A stretch of 64,000 nt of DNA from SIG701 sp045544955 (GCA_045544955.1 JAZPZY010000004.1:1-64000); one strand, 5' to 3'; numbered from the stretch's first letter, positions 50,083 through 59,122 are shown. The notes: a model not told the origin generated them from the letters alone. Program-made: numbers and translations.

Positions 50083-52092
50083 ATGTGGTACGAAAGATCA
50101 TACAGACGTCACCTGCTGGATATGCATATAGATGACTGGGATCCCGCATTTCTCTCGGAGTTCTCCGGGGAGGAATACGTTAAAAACCTGAAGATCGCTA
50201 AAATTCAAAGCGCAATGATATATCTTCAATCTCACGTCGGTCTTTGCAATTATCCCACGAAAACGGGTAAGATGCATAACGCGTTTATCGGACGTGAGGA
50301 TACCTTCAAGGAGCTTATATCCTCCTGCCGCGCGGAGGGGATCTCGGTTACGGGATATTACAGCCTCATTTATAATAATTGGGCTTATGACAATCATCCC
50401 GAGTGGAGAATAGTGAAAGCCGAGGATGCGGGAAAAGCTCCCGAAAGGGGAGCGTTCCGCGGATCGAGATACGGACTTGTTTGTCCCAATAATCCCGATT
50501 ATCTCAAATTCACCGAAGAGCAGATACGCGAGGTGGCAGAGTACACCGAGCTTGACGGAATGTTCTACGATATGCTCTTTTGGCCGCATATGTGCCATTG
50601 CAGTCATTGCCGCGCAAGATACTTAAAAGAAACGGGAGAGGAGCTTCCGACCGTTGAGGATTGGTCGGATGAAAAATGGCTGCTCCATATGCGTAAACGT
50701 CGAGAGTGGATGGGTGAATTCGCAAATTGGGTCACAAAGCTCACAAAAGCCTTGATGCCCGGGGTCAGCGTTGAGCACAACGTTGCGTTCTCGGCACTTC
50801 CTGACGGAAAAAGCGCTAACGCCGAGGAGGTCATATCTGCTTGCGATTATGTGGGAGGCGACCTTGACAGAGGCGTTTACGGACATTCCTTCACCTGCAA
50901 GTTTTACAGAAGCATCAGTAAAAATCAACCGTTTGAGCATATGTTCACACGTTGTGCGCCGGGACTTTCCGCTCATACGCAGATAAAATCTCCCGATATT
51001 ATGAAAAGTGCTTTTTTCCTTACGGCAGCTCACCACGGAGCAACGCTCCTCATAGATGCTATCGACCCCGTCGGCACTATGGACGAGAGAGTCTACCGAC
51101 AACTCGGCGAGGTGTTCTCAGAGCTTATCCCTTACGAGCCTTATTATAAGGGCGAGCCTATCGAGGACGTCGGTCTTTATTATTCTCTCAAGAGCAAATT
51201 TGATCCGCGGGGCGAGGGCTACACCAATTATCTCGGCGTAGTCAAAACGCTTGAAGCCCTGATCGAAAAAAATATTTTGTGCGGAATAACGGGTGGTTTT
51301 GCCGATCTTTATAAGCACAAAGCGATCGTTGCGCCCTGTCTCACGTCAGAGGATGATTACGATACCGAAAGACTCGTAAAGTACGTCCGCGACGGCGGAA
51401 CGCTGTATTTCAGCGGTGCGGACAACGAAAAAATGCTAAAGGAATTTTTCGGAGCTTGCGTTGAGGAAAGAACGAAGGAGACCGTGGTTTACGTCTCTCC
51501 CAAAACGGCAATTCAAGACGAATTTGAATACTTTAACGAAAAATACCCGATGAATTTTAAGGGTACTGCCCCCATCGTCCGCGGAATTGACGAAGTCGAC
51601 GTTCTCGCAACGCTCACCCTGCCCTATACGGCAAGAAGCGAGGAAAGGTTCGCGTCGATCCACTCGGATCCCCCCGGAATAAAAACGAGCATCCCCGCCG
51701 TTGCAATGAAAAAGTTCGGAAAGGGTACTGTTATATGGTCTGCGGTCTCGATCGAATCGACCGATCTTTACGACTGCAGAAACGTATTCGTAAATCTTCT
51801 CAAATACGCATCAAGGCTTGACTCCACTCTCGTCTCCGACGCTGCCGAGGATATCGAGATAACCGCATTTAAGACAGAGTCGTCACTGCTTGTCAACGCC
51901 GTTCTTATGAACAGATGCGAGACGGCAAGACGGGTTGAGGATATAAACGTTTCCATAAAAACGGATTTTGTGCCGACGTCGGTAAAGATACTTCCCGACA
52001 ACGAAGAGGAAGTACCCTTCAATTACGACGGCGAACGCGTCAGCTTCTCTATAAAAGGGCTGAAAATATTCAAGATGATCGAAATAAAATAA
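50083..52092 (+). CDS. GHL6-like glycoside hydrolase with trimerisation-type domain
   Basis: The 669-residue protein has an N-terminal TIM-barrel (WYERSYRRHLLDMHIDDW, GYYSLIYNNWAYDNHPEWR, LDGMFYDMLFWPHMCHCSHC). A beta-galactosidase-trimerisation-like flavodoxin domain follows (about 365-470) and then a C-terminal beta-sandwich. This is the layout of the hypothetical glycosyl hydrolase 6 family and of alpha-L-fucosidase-like proteins. No signal peptide, so cytosolic. AAAGGAGC site. Carried as cargo of element 2 with its AraC regulator; substrate unknown. Confidence 0.8.
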   Translation: MWYERSYRRHLLDMHIDDWDPAFLSEFSGEEYVKNLKIAKIQSAMIYLQSHVGLCNYPTKTGKMHNAFIGREDTFKELISSCRAEGISVTGYYSLIYNNWAYDNHPEWRIVKAEDAGKAPERGAFRGSRYGLVCPNNPDYLKFTEEQIREVAEYTELDGMFYDMLFWPHMCHCSHCRARYLKETGEELPTVEDWSDEKWLLHMRKRREWMGEFANWVTKLTKALMPGVSVEHNVAFSALPDGKSANAEEVISACDYVGGDLDRGVYGHSFTCKFYRSISKNQPFEHMFTRCAPGLSAHTQIKSPDIMKSAFFLTAAHHGATLLIDAIDPVGTMDERVYRQLGEVFSELIPYEPYYKGEPIEDVGLYYSLKSKFDPRGEGYTNYLGVVKTLEALIEKNILCGITGGFADLYKHKAIVAPCLTSEDDYDTERLVKYVRDGGTLYFSGADNEKMLKEFFGACVEERTKETVVYVSPKTAIQDEFEYFNEKYPMNFKGTAPIVRGIDEVDVLATLTLPYTARSEERFASIHSDPPGIKTSIPAVAMKKFGKGTVIWSAVSIESTDLYDCRNVFVNLLKYASRLDSTLVSDAAEDIEITAFKTESSLLVNAVLMNRCETARRVEDINVSIKTDFVPTSVKILPDNEEEVPFNYDGERVSFSIKGLKIFKMIEIK

Positions 52093-52099
52093 AGGATTT

Positions 52100-52393
52100 T
52101 TATTGAGGCATATCCTTTTTAATAATATTAAGCGTTCTTTTCCCTGCTTCGTACACAAGGCACCAGTCGGCTCCCGTAAAAAGCATATCGGGCTCAAGCT
52201 CTGCCCAGATCGATATATCGTGCTCAGACATTCCGCCCGCGATGCCAAATCTTTTGCCGTGTCTTTTCAATACTTTGATAGCGCGCTTCATCTGCGAGAG
52301 TGTTGTGTCACCGAATACGTTTAAAAACTCGCCAAGCGAGCCCGACAGATCGTTTGGTTCGAATATAAATCCGTCAACGTATGGAATAGGCAC
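52100..52393 (-). pseudogene. C-terminal fragment of an HpcH/HpaI-type aldolase
   Basis: The 97 residues include VDGFIFEPNDLSGSLGEFLN, close to the VDGxFIGPNDLSxSLG signature of 2-keto-3-deoxy-sugar acid aldolases, and then GKRFGIAGGMSEHDISIWAE. A full enzyme has about 250 residues, so the N-terminal barrel half is lost. The open frame starts at an internal Met with no ribosome site. It shows decay at the right end of element 2. Confidence 0.7.
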
Positions 52394-52505
52394 AGATGAT
52401 AAGGGCTCTCCTTCACCATTAGAAGAAGACGATAGTACAAAATAAAGTAACTATTAGCAAAAAAGTCGCAAATAAACTTCCCCAAAAGCCATGTACGAAA
52501 AGCTA

Positions 52506-52550
52506 AAAACACGATATAATGCATTTAGCAAACTCTAAAACGATGTGTTC
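52506..52550. repeat. Right-end repeat of element 2
   Basis: Partner of 48706-48750 (40 of 45 identical). It shows the two inserted elements share the same type of right end. The interval 52394-52652 otherwise holds no gene. Confidence 0.7.
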
Positions 52551-52652
52551 AGCGTAACAGGATTTTGCAATGCAATTATCGTGAAAGGCTTACACCGCAA
52601 GGCTTTTGGGCAAAAGCTTTCTCCCAGAAGCTATGGCTAAAGCCCCTGAAGC

Positions 52653-52745
52653 ATAGAGATGATGGGTCTGATCGGCGCAGGTAACAACCCCATGGTTGGT
52701 ATGACCGCCCACGTTGCTGTTGCAGTGGAAGAAGCAAGCAAGTAA
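52653..52745 (+). other. Attachment-site repeat copy 3 (right end of inserted DNA)
   Basis: These 93 bases again encode the end of a GGGtGRT protein (IEMMGLIGAGNNPMVGMT, then AHVAVAVEEASK, stop). It differs more than copies 1 and 2 and is followed by unrelated DNA. It probably represents the original chromosomal 3' end. Confidence 0.8.
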
Positions 52746-52759
52746 AGAGAAACGATATT

Positions 52760-52794
52760 CGTGGGGAAAACTTTTTGCAAAAAGTTTTCCCCAC
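52760..52794. terminator. Hairpin after attachment copy 3
   Basis: GTGGGGAAAACTTTTTG / CAAAAAGTTTTCCCCAC is a perfect stem. Another weaker hairpin (AAGGCACGTCACGGC ... GATGTGTCTTTTT) lies at 52822-52862. One of these was probably the original GGGtGRT terminator. Confidence 0.65.
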
Positions 52795-52885
52795 ACCCTT
52801 TTCAAAAACCTTTATAAAAACAAGGCACGTCACGGCTATCTCTGCCGATGATGTGTCTTTTTCTTTTTAACTTTTGCCAAATATA

Positions 52886-52914
52886 TTGACAAATGTGCAA
52901 AAAATTGATATAGT
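52886..52914 (+). promoter_or_regulatory. Promoter of the SDR-FucU operon
   Basis: TTGACA (52886-52891), 17 bases, TATAGT (52909-52914). Confidence 0.82.
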
Positions 52915-52955
52915 ATATAGGATAAAAAAATAAACCATTTTTGGAGGAATAACCA

Positions 52956-53723
52956 ATGAGACTGGAAAACAAAGTTGCCGTAGTTACCGGTGCATCCAGC
53001 GGCGTAGGCCGGGAGATCGCTCTTCTTTTCGCAAAGGAAGGTGCAAAGGTAGTTGCCGTGGCAAGACGTGCTGAGAGACTGGCCGCTCTGGAGGAGCAGA
53101 GCCGTGAAATGCCCGGTGAGATCGTAGCGTACGCCGGTGACATTTCCGTGGAAGAAACCAACGAGAAGATGATCGACTTTGCCATCGAAAAGTTCGGCAA
53201 GTTCGATATTCTCATCAACAACGCAGGTCTTATGGACAACTTCGCCCCCGCAGAGAATCTGGACACGGAGCTCATGGAGCGTCTGATGAAGGTAGACGTA
53301 TACGGTCCTGCTTGGGCTACCCGCAAGGCTGTAAGAGTATTTTTGGAAAACGAGAACGGCGGCAGCATCGTAAACGTGGCTTCCATCGCAGGTATCTGCG
53401 GCGGTAAGAGTGGCTGTGCCTACACCATGGCAAAGCACGCCGTCATCGGTCTGACCAAGAACACCGCCTTCACCTACCGTCTGAATAAGATCCGCTGCAA
53501 CGCCATCTGCCCCGCCGGCATCAACACGGAGATGACCGATCCCGCCCTCTTTGCCAATGCAGACCAGAAGGGTCTCCAGAACGCCATGCTCGCTATGAAC
53601 TTCGGCACGAGAAACGCAGAGGCTTTTGAGATCGCAGACGTTGCCCTCTTCCTTGCAAGCGATGCGGCCGCCGTTGTAAACGGTGCTGTGGTTACCGCCG
53701 ACAGCGGTCTGATCTCGTTCTGA
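52956..53723 (+). CDS. Short-chain dehydrogenase/reductase
   Basis: The 255-residue classical SDR has TGASSGVG (11-18), INNAG (87-91), Ser143, Tyr156 and Lys160 (YTMAK) and CPAGINTEM. It could be taken for a 3-oxoacyl-ACP reductase. The FucU-like mutarotase 13 bases downstream points to a sugar dehydrogenase, for instance of the L-fucose or related pathway. TTGGAGG site. It belongs to the core chromosome just past the inserted DNA. Confidence 0.9.
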   Translation: MRLENKVAVVTGASSGVGREIALLFAKEGAKVVAVARRAERLAALEEQSREMPGEIVAYAGDISVEETNEKMIDFAIEKFGKFDILINNAGLMDNFAPAENLDTELMERLMKVDVYGPAWATRKAVRVFLENENGGSIVNVASIAGICGGKSGCAYTMAKHAVIGLTKNTAFTYRLNKIRCNAICPAGINTEMTDPALFANADQKGLQNAMLAMNFGTRNAEAFEIADVALFLASDAAAVVNGAVVTADSGLISF

Positions 53724-53736
53724 GAAAGGAACGGCT

Positions 53737-54171
53737 ATGTTAAAAGGAATCCCCAATATCCTCTCGCCGGAACTTTTGAAGGTTCTGTGCGAGATGGGAC
53801 ACGGCGACAGGATCGTTATTGCGGACGGCAACTTTGCCGCCGCCTCCACGGGCAAAAACGCCATCGTTATCCGCTGTGACGGACATGGCGTACCCGAGTT
53901 TTTGGACGCGATTCTGCAGCTGTTTCCGCTGGACACGTACACGGAGACGCCGGTAACGCTTATGGAGGTTCTGCCCGGCGATCCGGTAGAAACGCCTATC
54001 TGGGACGTATATAAAGAGATCGTCGGCAAGCACGACGATCGGAAGGACGCCGCCATCGGCACCGTTTCCCGTTCCAAATTTTACGAGGAAGCCAGGGAGG
54101 CATACGCCATTATCGCCACCAGCGAAAAGGCACTGTATGCCAACGTGATGCTGCAAAAGGGCGTACTGTGA
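53737..54171 (+). CDS. RbsD/FucU family sugar mutarotase
   Basis: The 144-residue protein has the family pattern MLKGIPNILSPELLKVLCEM-GHGD with IADGNF, EVLPGD and a C-terminal SEKALYANVMLQKGV. FucU interconverts alpha and beta anomers of L-fucose, while RbsD acts on D-ribose. The MGHGD...DGNFA layout and length favour FucU. It follows the SDR gene with AAAGGA and precedes a terminator. Confidence 0.88.
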   Translation: MLKGIPNILSPELLKVLCEMGHGDRIVIADGNFAAASTGKNAIVIRCDGHGVPEFLDAILQLFPLDTYTETPVTLMEVLPGDPVETPIWDVYKEIVGKHDDRKDAAIGTVSRSKFYEEAREAYAIIATSEKALYANVMLQKGVL

Positions 54172-54193
54172 CAGGATAGATCCTTTTCATAAA

Positions 54194-54236
54194 TCTTCTC
54201 TCGGGTGCATCCATACGGATGTACCCGAGTTTTTTC
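54194..54236 (+). terminator. Terminator of the SDR-FucU operon
   Basis: CTCGGGTGCATCC / GGATGTACCCGAG stem (one mismatch) followed by TTTTTT. Confidence 0.85.
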
Positions 54237-54255
54237 GCCAAACCGGCGCAGTATC

Positions 54256-54284
54256 TTGACGCCCGTATACTTTTTTTGTATAAT
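54256..54284 (+). promoter_or_regulatory. Promoter of the gene at 54327
   Basis: TTGACG (54256-54261), 17 bases, TATAAT (54279-54284). Confidence 0.82.
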
Positions 54285-54326
54285 ATATAGGCAAATTCCC
54301 CCAAATTCGAGCAAAGGAGGCTGACC

Positions 54327-55319
54327 GTGAGAGAAAACGATACCGTCATGCCCGAAGAATACCGTCCGCTTCCCCATGAATATACGGAAGCATCCCCGGT
54401 TCATCCGCTGCCGGACGAATACAATGCAGATCACGCACCGCCGCCTTTACCTCCGAAAAAAAAGAGGCGTCCCAAAAAAATGCTAAAATACATTCTCGGC
54501 ACGGCAGCCGCTGGTATTGTTATCACTGCCTCTGTGGGTGTGCTGCCGGACGCGGACGTAGCCATACAGACGCACTCGGATCTGTATGATTTCGTCTTCC
54601 CATCCACTTACACCTACACGTTGGAGGAAGGCAACGAATACCGTATTTCCTACGATACCACGAAAAACGAAGACTACTACGATTATATTGCCGGGTACCT
54701 GTATACCATGTGCCAAACCTTCCCGGAAGAACGGGTGGAGGCGGCGCGTCAGGGCCGGGATACCCTACGGTTCCGCGTTACTCTTACGGATGAGCCATTT
54801 TATTCTGCAGACTCATCAATAATAAATGCCTCCGTTAGCCATCAGTCGTACGGATGGATCGACAGCGATACGAACCCCTATATATCGGAGGAACTCATGC
54901 TGTTTAACATTCCTTTCGTGGAAACGGGATGGATGCAGGAAGAAATCGTGCTCGGTCTTCCATCGCTCGTCGCCTCAGAAAATGCAAAAGACGGCGATCC
55001 CCTTCGCTATCTTCGCTCCGTTGAAGGCATAGATATCATCCACTTCAAAGAACACGGTTGGCGCGTAAGCGGAAGTCTGTTTTTAACAGAAGATGCGATC
55101 TGCTTCGGGGAGCAATCCTTTGAAAACTTCTTTGACTCCTATAACTGGGCAAAAGACAAAAGCTACAGCGAGATCCGCCGGTATCTTGCCGAAAACTCCA
55201 CGCTTGACGAGCCACGGGAACTTTACTCTATACGCACCTGTCAGTTCGTTTTGGTGAGCGGATCGTTTGATTTGATCCTACCCTCGTTCATGAAAATCGA
55301 GACGATAGAAACTCAATAA
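54327..55319 (+). CDS. Hypothetical single-pass membrane protein
   Basis: The 330-residue protein starts at GTG with GGAGG 6 bases upstream. It has a Pro-rich cytoplasmic tail (about 1-45), a basic stop (KKKRRPKK), one helix (about 52-72) and a large extracytoplasmic region. That region is rich in Tyr and acidic residues and has no domain I recognise. It lies 30 bases before the MscS-type channel and may be in the same operon, perhaps acting at the envelope. Confidence 0.75.
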   Translation: MRENDTVMPEEYRPLPHEYTEASPVHPLPDEYNADHAPPPLPPKKKRRPKKMLKYILGTAAAGIVITASVGVLPDADVAIQTHSDLYDFVFPSTYTYTLEEGNEYRISYDTTKNEDYYDYIAGYLYTMCQTFPEERVEAARQGRDTLRFRVTLTDEPFYSADSSIINASVSHQSYGWIDSDTNPYISEELMLFNIPFVETGWMQEEIVLGLPSLVASENAKDGDPLRYLRSVEGIDIIHFKEHGWRVSGSLFLTEDAICFGEQSFENFFDSYNWAKDKSYSEIRRYLAENSTLDEPRELYSIRTCQFVLVSGSFDLILPSFMKIETIETQ

Positions 55320-55349
55320 AATCCCACATCAGTGAAAGTGAGAAAATCC

Positions 55350-56279
55350 ATGGCTGAGAAAAAACAAAAAAAGGCCCCTAAAGAAAGCACCGATTCCTCC
55401 ATAGACCGCGAAGATATTCTCTGTTTTATTCTGTGCATCCTGTTCGGTATACTGGCAAAAACCCCGCTGATCGGCGGCCTATCCGTGGGCGGATGGTTGG
55501 ATGAATGGAGCGGATTCGGCATTTTCGCCCGCAGTCTCAACGTGCTGTTCATTATATTCGGCATGATCACGCTTGCTGAACTGACCCGATTCATCGTCAA
55601 ACGGATCCATCCGGTGTCCAACCGAAAAAAGACCCTTTTAGAGCTTTTGTTCAGCGCCGCCAATTACATCTACATCATTTTGGGACTGATTTTGGTGCTG
55701 CTGGCACTGGGCGTACATGTAGCAGGAATCGCCACTACCGTTGGACTTTTGGGCATTATCGTCGGATTCGGTGCTGAAAGTCTGATCGCGGACGTTTTCA
55801 CCGGCGTATGCATGATCTTTGAGAATCAATTCAACGTAGGCGACATCATTGAAGTAAACGGATTCCGCGGTGAAGTAATACAGATCGGCGTGAGAACGTC
55901 CAGCATTCGGGATCGGGGCGGCAACATCAAGATCATGAACAATTCCAACATCAAGGACGTGCTGAACTGCTCAAACAAAGATTCCGCCGCCGTTTGTGAT
56001 ATCGCTGTCAGTTACAGCACAGACATTGCCGCGGCAGAAAGAATAATCGCCCAGGTGATCGAATCCATGAAAGCCGTTCCTGACAATGCCTTCACCGACA
56101 TCACCTATGCGGGTGTGAACGAACTGGCGGCGTCCGGCGTCGTCCTGCGCGTGGTCGCCATTGCAAGCGAACTGAACGTATATTCCTGCAAACGGCAGTT
56201 GAACCGCGCACTGCTTCTGGCATTCCGTGAAAACGGAATCGAAATCCCTTTCCCGCAGATCGTGGTGCACAAGGCGTAA
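55350..56279 (+). CDS. Small-conductance mechanosensitive channel (MscS family)
   Basis: The 309-residue protein has three membrane helices (about 27-47, 64-84 and the pore helix 116-150). The pore region GIATTVGLLGIIVGFGAESL has the Gly/Ala packing of MscS TM3. The beta domain (FNVGDIIEVNGFRGEVIQIG, GNIKIMNNSNI) and a C-terminal alpha/beta domain follow. It opens on membrane tension to release solutes. A GTG at 55332 is in frame, but GTGAG before ATG 55350 fits better. Confidence 0.93.
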   Translation: MAEKKQKKAPKESTDSSIDREDILCFILCILFGILAKTPLIGGLSVGGWLDEWSGFGIFARSLNVLFIIFGMITLAELTRFIVKRIHPVSNRKKTLLELLFSAANYIYIILGLILVLLALGVHVAGIATTVGLLGIIVGFGAESLIADVFTGVCMIFENQFNVGDIIEVNGFRGEVIQIGVRTSSIRDRGGNIKIMNNSNIKDVLNCSNKDSAAVCDIAVSYSTDIAAAERIIAQVIESMKAVPDNAFTDITYAGVNELAASGVVLRVVAIASELNVYSCKRQLNRALLLAFRENGIEIPFPQIVVHKA

Positions 56280-56381
56280 GAATCGACTCATTCGACAAAA
56301 CACTGCAAAAGAGTACGTACACGAGGAGATTTTTCAGGAAAAGTTTTTCCCGCACGCCTTTAAAAAATTTATAAAAGAAGC

Positions 56382-56412
56382 AGACATTCATACGAATGTC
56401 TGCTCTTTTCAC
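56382..56412. terminator. Bidirectional hairpin between convergent genes
   Basis: AGCAGACATTC-ATAC-GAATGTCTGCT stem followed by CTTTT. A gut-Clostridia dispersed repeat (GAAAAGTTTTTCCCGCACGC) lies just before it. Confidence 0.8.
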
Positions 56413-56861
56413 ACCAGTTCCATCCAAATCACAAAAAGCGTCAGTGCGGCGGCCGCATCAATGCCAAATAAGATCCAATCCCGCACGGGGACGGCACGGG
56501 GTGCGAATTTCTGTTTTTTCGCTATCCGATAGATAAGGCGAAGGAAAAGGCACATCGCCGCCTCTGCGGCGGCAATCATCAAAAGAATCAATCCAAACAC
56601 CACCGCACCGATGCCGGAAAGGCCGGTATGCAAGGACGTGGCGGCGTAGAGGATCCCGATGAGAAGAAGGCAGGATACGCCGAAGAATACAGTCCGGGGC
56701 AAAGCGAGGAGGTAATACCGTCCCTCGCCGTCTGCCCCCCAGGCAATGGACAGAGCCAGCAGAATCACCGAAAGCGGCAGTATCTCATTCACAAACACTG
56801 CACCAGCCAACGTGAGAACGCCGAGGACGAAAAGCAGGATATTCGGCAAAAAGCGACGCAT
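56409..56861 (-). CDS. Hypothetical multi-pass membrane protein
   Basis: The 150-residue protein is almost wholly hydrophobic, with four to five helices (starting RRFLPNILLFVLGVLTLAGA; ending AAAALTLFVIWMELV) and a basic loop (YRIAKKQKFAPRAVPVRD). GGGAGG lies 9 bases before the ATG. I recognise no family and see no clear operon partner. Confidence 0.65.
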   Translation of the reverse strand: MRRFLPNILLFVLGVLTLAGAVFVNEILPLSVILLALSIAWGADGEGRYYLLALPRTVFFGVSCLLLIGILYAATSLHTGLSGIGAVVFGLILLMIAAAEAAMCLFLRLIYRIAKKQKFAPRAVPVRDWILFGIDAAAALTLFVIWMELV

Positions 56862-56889
56862 ATACGTCTTCCTCCCGGTATAGGATTAT

Positions 56890-56926
56890 ATAAAAGCAGG
56901 CATCCCCCACGGAGACGCCTGCTTTA
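56890..56926 (-). terminator. Terminator of the zinc-ribbon membrane protein gene
   Basis: AAAGCAGGC / GCCTGCTTT arms around a 14-base loop. Confidence 0.7.
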
Positions 56927-56939
56927 TGTATTGGAAAAA

Positions 56940-57425
56940 TTACTTCAGCAGTCTGTACTTACCGATGATGGGCAGTTCTTTTGCACGGCCCTGTACGGCG
57001 TTTACGATACCGATGATCTTAAAGACAAGCGGAACCAGAGACAAAAGTCCGCAGATGATCGGACCGATAACCGGGATCCACATAATTACGACCATAACGA
57101 TTCCGCAAACAACGCCGTAAACCAACTCCGCCAAAAACAGAATAATTCCCTGGTTCACGTGATAGCGGGCGAATTTGGAATCCTGGCAGGCAAGCAGGGG
57201 AATGAGGAACAGGATACCAAGGTAGGCGAACAGGCAGAGCACCTTATTCTTCTCGATATCCGCCGGATCAAACTCCGAGGTAGTATCCTTCGTGTTGTTC
57301 AGTTCCTTCACGGCATCCACAGCGGATTTCGTCTCTTCTGCTTTGGCTTCCATAGCAGCGCCGCAGGCGTTGCAAAACTTTGCGTCATCAGCGACTTCTA
57401 CGCCGCATTTCGGGCAAATAGCCAT
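56940..57425 (-). CDS. Zinc-ribbon protein with DUF4870/Tic20-like membrane domain
   Basis: The 161-residue protein has an N-terminal zinc ribbon (CPKCGVEV ... FCNACGAAM), a polar linker, and a membrane domain with three hydrophobic stretches. The phrase CQDSKFARYHVNQGIILFLAE is the DUF4870 signature (F-R-H-NQ). Function unknown; common in Clostridia. The start has GGGAGG-type spacing and a TATAAT-like minus-strand -10 upstream. Confidence 0.82.
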   Translation of the reverse strand: MAICPKCGVEVADDAKFCNACGAAMEAKAEETKSAVDAVKELNNTKDTTSEFDPADIEKNKVLCLFAYLGILFLIPLLACQDSKFARYHVNQGIILFLAELVYGVVCGIVMVVIMWIPVIGPIICGLLSLVPLVFKIIGIVNAVQGRAKELPIIGKYRLLK

Positions 57426-57571
57426 AGGTATTGTCCTCCCTATTGATTTTCTTACAGGTGCGGCCGTTTATTCATCGACAATATCTGCCGCCACCTGTAT
57501 CATTATAACACAAGGAAGCCGAACTTGCAAGTATCATCGGCAAAATTCTTTACATAGAAGCCGTTGAAAAG

Positions 57572-57612
57572 GAAAACAGACCTCACGGAAAAACCGCAAG
57601 GTCTGCTCTATG
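57572..57612 (-). terminator. Terminator of guaB
   Basis: CAGACCTCACGGAAAAA / CCGCAAGGTCTG stem with flanking A-run, 14 bases past the guaB stop. Confidence 0.75.
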
Positions 57613-57625
57613 AAGAAAGAAGATG

Positions 57626-59122
57626 TCAGTTGGACTGTTCCTTCACCAGGACGTCGTGGGCACCGCCCTCCACGATGGAAACGGCACTGACCAGCGTCAG
57701 GCGTGCCTTCTGCTGCAGTTCAGGAATGGTGAGTGCACCGCAGTTGCACATGGTGGAACGGATCTTGGCAAGGGTGGTCGCCAGGTTATCATGGAGAGAG
57801 CCGGCGTAAGGCACGTAGCAGTCCACGCCCTCCACGAAGGACAGCTTGGAGGCACCGCCCATATCGTACCGCTGCCAGTTGCGGGCACGGGCACTGCCCT
57901 CGCCCCAGTACTCCTTCATGTAATTGCCCTTGATCATGACCTTATTGGTGGGGCTTTCGTCAAAGCGGGAGAAATACCGTCCCAGCATGCAGAAGTCGGC
58001 ACCCATGGCCAGAGCCAGGGTGATGTGGTAATCGTGCACGATACCGCCGTCGGAGCAGATCGGAACGTAGATACCGGTTTCCTCAAAATACTCGTCACGG
58101 GCCTTGGCAACCTCGATCACTGCGGTAGCCTGTCCGCGGCCGATACCCTTGGTTTCACGGGTGATGCAGATGGATCCGCCGCCGATACCCACCTTGATAA
58201 AGTCCGCACCGGCCTCGGCAAGGAAGCGGAAGCCTTCCCGGTCTACCACGTTGCCGGCACCAACCTTTACGCTGTCGCCGTACTTTTCACGGATGAAAGC
58301 GATGGTACGGGACTGCCACTCGGTAAAACCTTCGCTGGAGTCGATGCAGAGAACGTCTGCACCAGCCTCCACCAGCGCGGGCACGCGCTCCTCGTAGTCG
58401 CGGGTATTGATACCGGCACCTACTACGTAACGCTTATGCTGATCCAGCATTTCGTGAGGATTCTCCTTATGCTGGTCGTAGTCCTTACGGAACACGAAGG
58501 ACACCAGGTGCTGATTCTCATCGATAATAGGCAGAGAGTTCAGTTTATGATCCCAGATGATGTTATTGGCTTCCTTCAGAGACGTGCCGTCCGGAGCGGT
58601 GATCAGCTTTTCGAAGGGAGTCATGAAGGTCTCCACCTTTTCGTCCATGGACATCCGGCTGACACGGTAGTCACGGGAGGTGACGATACCGAGCAGCTTG
58701 CCCGTTGCCGTACCGTCGTCGGTAACGGCAATGGTGGAGTGACCAAGGCGGTTCTTCAGCTCGATTACGTCGGCAAGAGTCTGATCGGGACGGATATTGG
58801 AATCGGAGAAAACAAAGCCGGCCTTATAGTTTTTCACACGGCGAACCATCTCCGCCTCGTCGGCAATAGACTGGGAGCCGTAGATGAAAGAGACGCCGCC
58901 TTCCCGAGCCAGAGCGATCGCCATCCGGTCGTCGGATACGGCCTGCATGATAGCAGATACCAGCGGAATGGTCATAGAAAGCTTGGGCTCTTCTCCCCGG
59001 CGGAACTTCACGAGAGGCGTTTTCAGAGATACGTTGGCAGGGATACAATTCGCATCGGAATACCCCGGCACCAGAAGATATTCGCTGAACGTATGAGACG
59101 CTTCACTGTAATAATAAGCCAT
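57626..59122 (-). CDS. guaB: IMP dehydrogenase
   Basis: The 498-residue protein has the TIM-barrel interrupted by two CBS domains (about 105-220) and the catalytic loop GIGGGSICITRE with Cys319. GADFCMLGRYFSR and the mobile-flap region EYWGEGSARARNW follow. The enzyme oxidises IMP to XMP with NAD, the committed step of GMP synthesis. The loop motif GGGSICITRE differs from the usual GSGSICTTR. Members with this variant form a distinct IMPDH subgroup. AAGGAG site; extended -10 (TGATATAAT) at the complement of 59162-59170. Confidence 0.93.
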   Translation of the reverse strand: MAYYYSEASHTFSEYLLVPGYSDANCIPANVSLKTPLVKFRRGEEPKLSMTIPLVSAIMQAVSDDRMAIALAREGGVSFIYGSQSIADEAEMVRRVKNYKAGFVFSDSNIRPDQTLADVIELKNRLGHSTIAVTDDGTATGKLLGIVTSRDYRVSRMSMDEKVETFMTPFEKLITAPDGTSLKEANNIIWDHKLNSLPIIDENQHLVSFVFRKDYDQHKENPHEMLDQHKRYVVGAGINTRDYEERVPALVEAGADVLCIDSSEGFTEWQSRTIAFIREKYGDSVKVGAGNVVDREGFRFLAEAGADFIKVGIGGGSICITRETKGIGRGQATAVIEVAKARDEYFEETGIYVPICSDGGIVHDYHITLALAMGADFCMLGRYFSRFDESPTNKVMIKGNYMKEYWGEGSARARNWQRYDMGGASKLSFVEGVDCYVPYAGSLHDNLATTLAKIRSTMCNCGALTIPELQQKARLTLVSAVSIVEGGAHDVLVKEQSN

